NCBI RefSeq assembly: GCF_023078455.1
Contig: NZ_CP095740.1
Span: 4,142,001 to 4,206,000 of the forward strand
Direction: 5' to 3'
DNA length: 64,000 nucleotides
From: Luteibacter aegosomatis
GTDB lineage: Bacteria; Pseudomonadota; Gammaproteobacteria; Xanthomonadales; Rhodanobacteraceae
Under the pieces are notes generated by a model, which worked only from the letters and a program-made list of their open reading frames with translations, searched no databases and was not told the origin of the DNA. Made by a program: the position numbers and the translations under genes. Shown here piece by piece: positions 60,560-64,000 of this stretch (positions are counted from its first letter, which is position 1; every line of letters begins with the position of its first letter).

Positions 60560-60902
60560 AGCGACTCTCCGAGGCCGGGGAACGGCCAGCAGCAGACGCG
60601 GGTTAGCAGCAAGGGTCCCCGCAATAGGATGAAAGGCGACGCGCAGACGGGCAGTGTGCCCGCCCCTCGTGAACGGCGTGAGACAGGGCCCATGCGCCGA
60701 GGGGGTGAAATTATGGGGCAAGATGGTCAGGATTTGAACACGTTCCGTGATCCCGTCCCCGAATAGGTGGATTCCGGTGACCGGATGTCTGCCATAATCC
60801 GAACACGGGGACATGGCGAGTCGACGACGCCTGACGGTTTTCCGTCGGGGCCAGTCGACGTTGGGGGTCATGCCATGCCATTGAGGCTTAACGGAATCCG
60901 CT

Positions 60903-61598
60903 GTGGCACAACTTAAATATCTGTTGCAACAGGCGTTCGAACGGTCACAGGCCCCTTCGAGCTTCGCCCCCGATCCGGCCGCGATGGGCCGCTTTCTCGA
61001 CGCCTGTCACCGGCGCCGCTATCCCGGCAAGACGGCGATCATCCGCCCCGGCGATCCGGCCAATACGCTCTATTACGTGGTGGACGGGTCCCTGGCCGTC
61101 TGCACCGAGGACGAGGAAGGTCGCGAGCTGATCCTGGCCTATATCAACCGGGGCCAGTTCATCGGCGAGATGGGCCTGTTCGTGGAGCAGGCGCAGCGCG
61201 AGTCGCTGGTGCGCACGCGCACGGCCTGCGAGATGGCCGAGATCAGTTACGAGCGTCTGTTCCAGCTGCTCGAAGGCCCGCTGGCCGCCGAATGTCCCAA
61301 GCTGCTGTTCGCCATCGGCTCCCAGCTCACCCACCGCCTGCTGCGCACCTCACGCCAGGTGAGCCGCATGGCGTTCATGGACGTCACCAACCGCGTCTCG
61401 CGCACGCTGCTCGATCTGTGCCAGGAGCCCGATGCGATGACCCACCCGGACGGCACGCAGATCCGCATCTCGCGCCAGGAAGTCAGCCGGATCGTCGGTT
61501 GCTCGCGCGAGATGGTGGGCCGCGTGCTCAAGCAGCTCGAGGAAGAGCGCATGATCGACGTGTCCGGCAAGACCATCGTGGTGCGCGGCACCCGCTGA
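60903..61598 (+). CDS. clp: CRP-like transcription factor Clp
   Basis: A 231-residue CRP/FNR-family regulator. Cyclic-nucleotide-binding domain (about 28-130, [27 protein letters not shown]) and a winged HTH (about 170-225, [20 protein letters not shown]). In Xanthomonas Clp responds to cyclic-di-GMP and controls virulence and extracellular enzymes. Located next to speD, as in related genomes. GTG start; the usual residues begin MAQLKYLLQ. Confidence 0.92.
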   Translation: MAQLKYLLQQAFERSQAPSSFAPDPAAMGRFLDACHRRRYPGKTAIIRPGDPANTLYYVVDGSLAVCTEDEEGRELILAYINRGQFIGEMGLFVEQAQRESLVRTRTACEMAEISYERLFQLLEGPLAAECPKLLFAIGSQLTHRLLRTSRQVSRMAFMDVTNRVSRTLLDLCQEPDAMTHPDGTQIRISRQEVSRIVGCSREMVGRVLKQLEEERMIDVSGKTIVVRGTR

Positions 61599-61615
61599 AC
61601 CCATGGCGAGGGGCC

Positions 61616-62566
61616 TCAGCCCCCCTGGTACACCATGTAGACGTCGGCCCGTTCGTAGTGCGAACCGGGCCGCGCGCCCTCCTGCATGACGAAGCCGGCC
61701 CGGCCGTACATGCCCACCGCCCGCGTCAGGCGGCTGTTGGATTCCAGGAACAGCGTGCCGCCGCCCAGCCGGCGGTATTCGCCGATGGCCGCGTCGAGCA
61801 GCTTCCTGCCGGCGCCGAGGCCGCGGTAATTCTCGTCCACCGCCATCTTGGTCAGCTCGTAGACGCCCTCGCCTTCGTGGATCAGCGCGCAGGTGCCGAC
61901 GACCTCGCCGGCGTACAGCGCGAAGAACACCTGGCCGCCGGCGCCGACGATCATGCCTTCCGGATCGGTCAGCACGGCGCGGTCCACGTCCTCGATGCGG
62001 AAATAACGCTCCAGCCACTGCCGGTTGAGGCGCAGGAAGTGCTCGCGCAGCGACGGGTCGTAGGGCACCACGCGCACGTTCTCGCGCACCAGTTCGGCAT
62101 GCTTGGCCAGGATCGCCGGCACCACCGGGCGCTCCGCCAGCGCCCGTTCGCAGGCGTCGATGGCATCGAGCATCTCGGCGCCACGCGGCCCCAGGGACTC
62201 GGCCATGCCGCGGCGGATCGACAGCCAGACCGGCCCCAGCGCGCCCAGTGCGCGCTCGCCGGCGTCGGTCAGCGCCAGCACGCTGCGCCGGCCGTCCTGC
62301 GGATCGCGCTGGCGCACCACCATGCCCGCGTCCACCAGCCGATCGGCCAGTTGGCTGACCGCCGAATGCGTCTGGCCGATGGCCAGCGCCACGTCGGTGA
62401 CGGTACTGGGCCCCACGTCGCGGAGGAAACGCAGCACCGGAAACCAGCGCGACTCGATGCCCGCCCCGCACGCCCGGTAGACCTCGTCGACCGCCTGGTA
62501 GAAATGATCGCTCAACGCCTTGAGGCGGCTACCGAGGGCCAACTCGCGGAGCGAGGAAAGATACAT
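61616..62566 (-). CDS. MarR-GNAT fusion protein
   Basis: A 316-residue fusion: an N-terminal MarR-type winged helix (about 25-140, STVTDVALAIGQTHSAVSQL, GMVVRQRDPQDGRRSVLALT) and a C-terminal GNAT acetyltransferase (about 165-315, MAVDENYRGLGAGRKLLDAA, the acetyl-CoA loop). Known family type; substrate and DNA target unknown. The ATG at 62566 precedes the first helix; an ATG 20 codons upstream is unlikely. Transcribed towards clp. Confidence 0.87.
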   Translation of the reverse strand: MYLSSLRELALGSRLKALSDHFYQAVDEVYRACGAGIESRWFPVLRFLRDVGPSTVTDVALAIGQTHSAVSQLADRLVDAGMVVRQRDPQDGRRSVLALTDAGERALGALGPVWLSIRRGMAESLGPRGAEMLDAIDACERALAERPVVPAILAKHAELVRENVRVVPYDPSLREHFLRLNRQWLERYFRIEDVDRAVLTDPEGMIVGAGGQVFFALYAGEVVGTCALIHEGEGVYELTKMAVDENYRGLGAGRKLLDAAIGEYRRLGGGTLFLESNSRLTRAVGMYGRAGFVMQEGARPGSHYERADVYMVYQGG

Positions 62567-62708
62567 GCGTAAGTCCTTACATGACTGATGGAGCGAGCAC
62601 GACACTACGGCGACCGATTGCCGCACGCAACCAATTTTGACCCGCTTTCATGCGGAAAAGGCATAGGCCTTCGTATATGGTTACTTCTGACCCATATCCA
62701 GGGTACGC

Positions 62709-63461
62709 ATGGACTGGAGCCAATTCCTCACCTTCGCGGGCGTCGGCCTGCTCGCCCAACTGGTGGACGGTGCCTTGGGCATGGCGTACGGCCTGGTGTC
62801 CAATGCCGTGCTGCTCGCGCTGGGCCTGCCACCGGCGGTCGCCAGCGCGACGGTGCATACCGCCGAGGTGTTCACCACCGGCGTATCGGGCGGGGCCCAC
62901 GCCTTCTTCGGCAACGTCGACTGGAAGGCTTTCCGGCGGCTGGCCATCCCCGGCGTCATCGGCGGGGTGATCGGCGCCTGGTTCCTCGCCAGCGTGCCGG
63001 GCGACGCGATCAAGCCCTTCGTCTACGTGTACCTGCTGATCCTGGGCATCGTGGTCCTGGTGCGGGCCGCCGGCCGCGTGGTGTCCCACCACCGCGTGCG
63101 TCACAAGGGGGTCGTGGGCTTCTTCGCCGGACTGCTCGATGCCATCGGCGGCGGTGGCTGGGGGCCCATTGCCACGTCCACCCTGCTCGCCCGCGGCGGC
63201 GCGGTGCGCCAGACCATCGGCACCGTCAACGCGGCGGAGTTCGTGGTGACCCTCGCCGTCTCCGCCACGCTCGTGGCCCACCTGGGCGTCAGCCACTGGC
63301 CGATCGTGCTGGGACTGCTCACCGGCGGCGTCATCGCCGCGCCGGCCGCCGCCTGGCTGGTGAAGCACCTGCCGCCACGCTACGTGATGACGGCCGTGGG
63401 TTGCCTGATCGTGGGGATCAGCCTCTACCAGCTGATCAACTACATCGTCGTCGCGCGCTAG
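62709..63461 (+). CDS. TSUP/TauE-SafE family membrane transporter
   Basis: A 250-residue membrane protein with about seven helices and the TauE/SafE signatures GLLAQLVDGALGMAYGLVSN and GLLDAIGGGGWGPIATSTLL (a repeated half-motif). Family members export sulphite or other sulphur-containing anions; the substrate here is unknown. Convergent with the HAD gene, four bases overlapping. Confidence 0.9.
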   Translation: MDWSQFLTFAGVGLLAQLVDGALGMAYGLVSNAVLLALGLPPAVASATVHTAEVFTTGVSGGAHAFFGNVDWKAFRRLAIPGVIGGVIGAWFLASVPGDAIKPFVYVYLLILGIVVLVRAAGRVVSHHRVRHKGVVGFFAGLLDAIGGGGWGPIATSTLLARGGAVRQTIGTVNAAEFVVTLAVSATLVAHLGVSHWPIVLGLLTGGVIAAPAAAWLVKHLPPRYVMTAVGCLIVGISLYQLINYIVVAR

Positions 63462-64000
63462 AACCAATCCAGCGTTTCGAGGCGTTCGCCGAGCAGCTTG
63501 CGCATCTTCTTGACCGTCTTGGGATGGGCGTTGACGAGTTTGGGCGCGTCGGCGATGCGCAACAGGGGCAGGTCGGACAACGAATCGCCGTACGCGACGG
63601 CACAAGGACGCGCGATGCCTGCCCGCTGGACGGACACCGGCTTCACGCCGTCGACGTTGTGCACGACGAAACGCACGCCGAACAGCCCGCCTTTCGTGCG
63701 CGAGGCGAGGAGCTCGCAACCGGCGAGGTTCACTTCGTCGAGGATGGCCTGCACGAGCGTCGCATCGTTGCCGGTGACGATCACCACGCGATCGCCCGCG
63801 TCCAGGTGACGGCGCAGCGTCGCCACCGCATCGCGGACGAACACGCCGGGCCGGCGCGCATACGTGCGTGCGAAGGCCGTCACCTTCCGGCGATAGCTGG
63901 CTTCGCTCCGGCCGAACGTCACCACGCGGAGGAAGACTCGCCCGAGAAACCGGTTGCCGCCCACGCTCGGCAGCAGCACCGGCACGAAGGGCACCAGCGG
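63458..64000 (-). CDS. HAD-IB family phosphatase (partial)
   Basis: C-terminal 180 codons of a HAD-superfamily hydrolase whose start lies beyond the window. Motif II Thr in VIVTGNDATL, motif III Lys in VDGVKPV, and motif IV in AYGDSLSDLPLL are visible. The catalytic DxD motif I must lie outside. Such proteins act on phospholipid-like or phosphoserine-type substrates; the specific one is not determinable here. Confidence 0.88.
   Translation of the reverse strand, partial: PLVPFVPVLLPSVGGNRFLGRVFLRVVTFGRSEASYRRKVTAFARTYARRPGVFVRDAVATLRRHLDAGDRVVIVTGNDATLVQAILDEVNLAGCELLASRTKGGLFGVRFVVHNVDGVKPVSVQRAGIARPCAVAYGDSLSDLPLLRIADAPKLVNAHPKTVKKMRKLLGERLETLDWF

Noticed and set aside
1..64000. CRISPR array
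   Set aside because: No run of short direct repeats with regular spacers was seen anywhere.

Overview
The window is high-GC DNA from a gammaproteobacterium, most likely of the Rhodanobacteraceae (a Luteibacter/Dyella-like Xanthomonadales). Reasons: a Clp-type CRP homologue, a HemX/HemY pair behind hemD, a uvrD gene next to a small RNA that looks like the Xanthomonadaceae sX13 family, TonB and Oar-type receptors, and REP-like hairpins with a GTRGGAGCCGAT core. Taxonomy is inferred from gene content, not from a marker-gene search.

Left part (1-23 kb): a possible IS terminus, the sX13-like sRNA, uvrD, an hscC chaperone operon with two degenerate J-domain partners, the hemD-hemX-hemY operon, then mostly housekeeping genes (thioesterases, a rhodanese without its cysteine, a ferredoxin-type reductase, srkA kinase, an RlmI-like methyltransferase, topoisomerase IB). 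A TPP riboswitch at 21.3 kb heads a TonB receptor-PnuT operon, so these probably import thiamine; a phosphotransferase upstream may act in thiamine salvage.

23-29.5 kb: two adjacent bufferin (copper-binding RiPP) clusters, bufA1-bufB1-bufC1-doxX and bufA2-bufB2-bufC2. A divergent regulatory cassette, nrsF-sigF-nrsF, has one ECF sigma factor between two NrsF anti-sigma paralogues. Three copies of GTAACC-N16-CGAA stand in front of bufA1, bufA2 and the first nrsF, so the set reads as one sigma-F regulon.

31.6-43.7 kb: an accessory block. A leftward cassette encodes a response regulator, a GH108 endolysin, two clear and one diverged DUF2589 proteins, small unknowns, a signal-peptide protein and three small membrane proteins (holin candidates), and ends at a terminator. 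There are no capsid or tail genes, so it resembles a holin/endolysin export or programmed-release system. Beside it lie two paralogous divergent regulatory modules (LuxR-type response regulator / winged-helix-NTPase protein) sharing an intergenic motif; one copy has a full TPR C-terminus, the other lacks it and its response regulator has lost the phospho-acceptor Asp. A small deaminase-like candidate protein sits between them.

43.9-54.8 kb: an M13 metallopeptidase, an exported acetamidase/formamidase behind a BlaI/MecI-like operator, a LysR-NmrA divergent pair, an AT-richer insert with a small secreted protein that meets a 5'-truncated Oar-type TonB receptor, and an M61 peptidase.

55.1-57.2 kb: a decayed integrative element at a tRNA-Gln(CTG), bounded by a 14-bp direct repeat, with a frameshifted integrase and one membrane-protein cargo gene. 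The right end is core genome: rpsI-rplM, coq7, an extensin-like protein, speD, clp, a MarR-GNAT protein, a TSUP exporter and a HAD phosphatase cut by the window edge.
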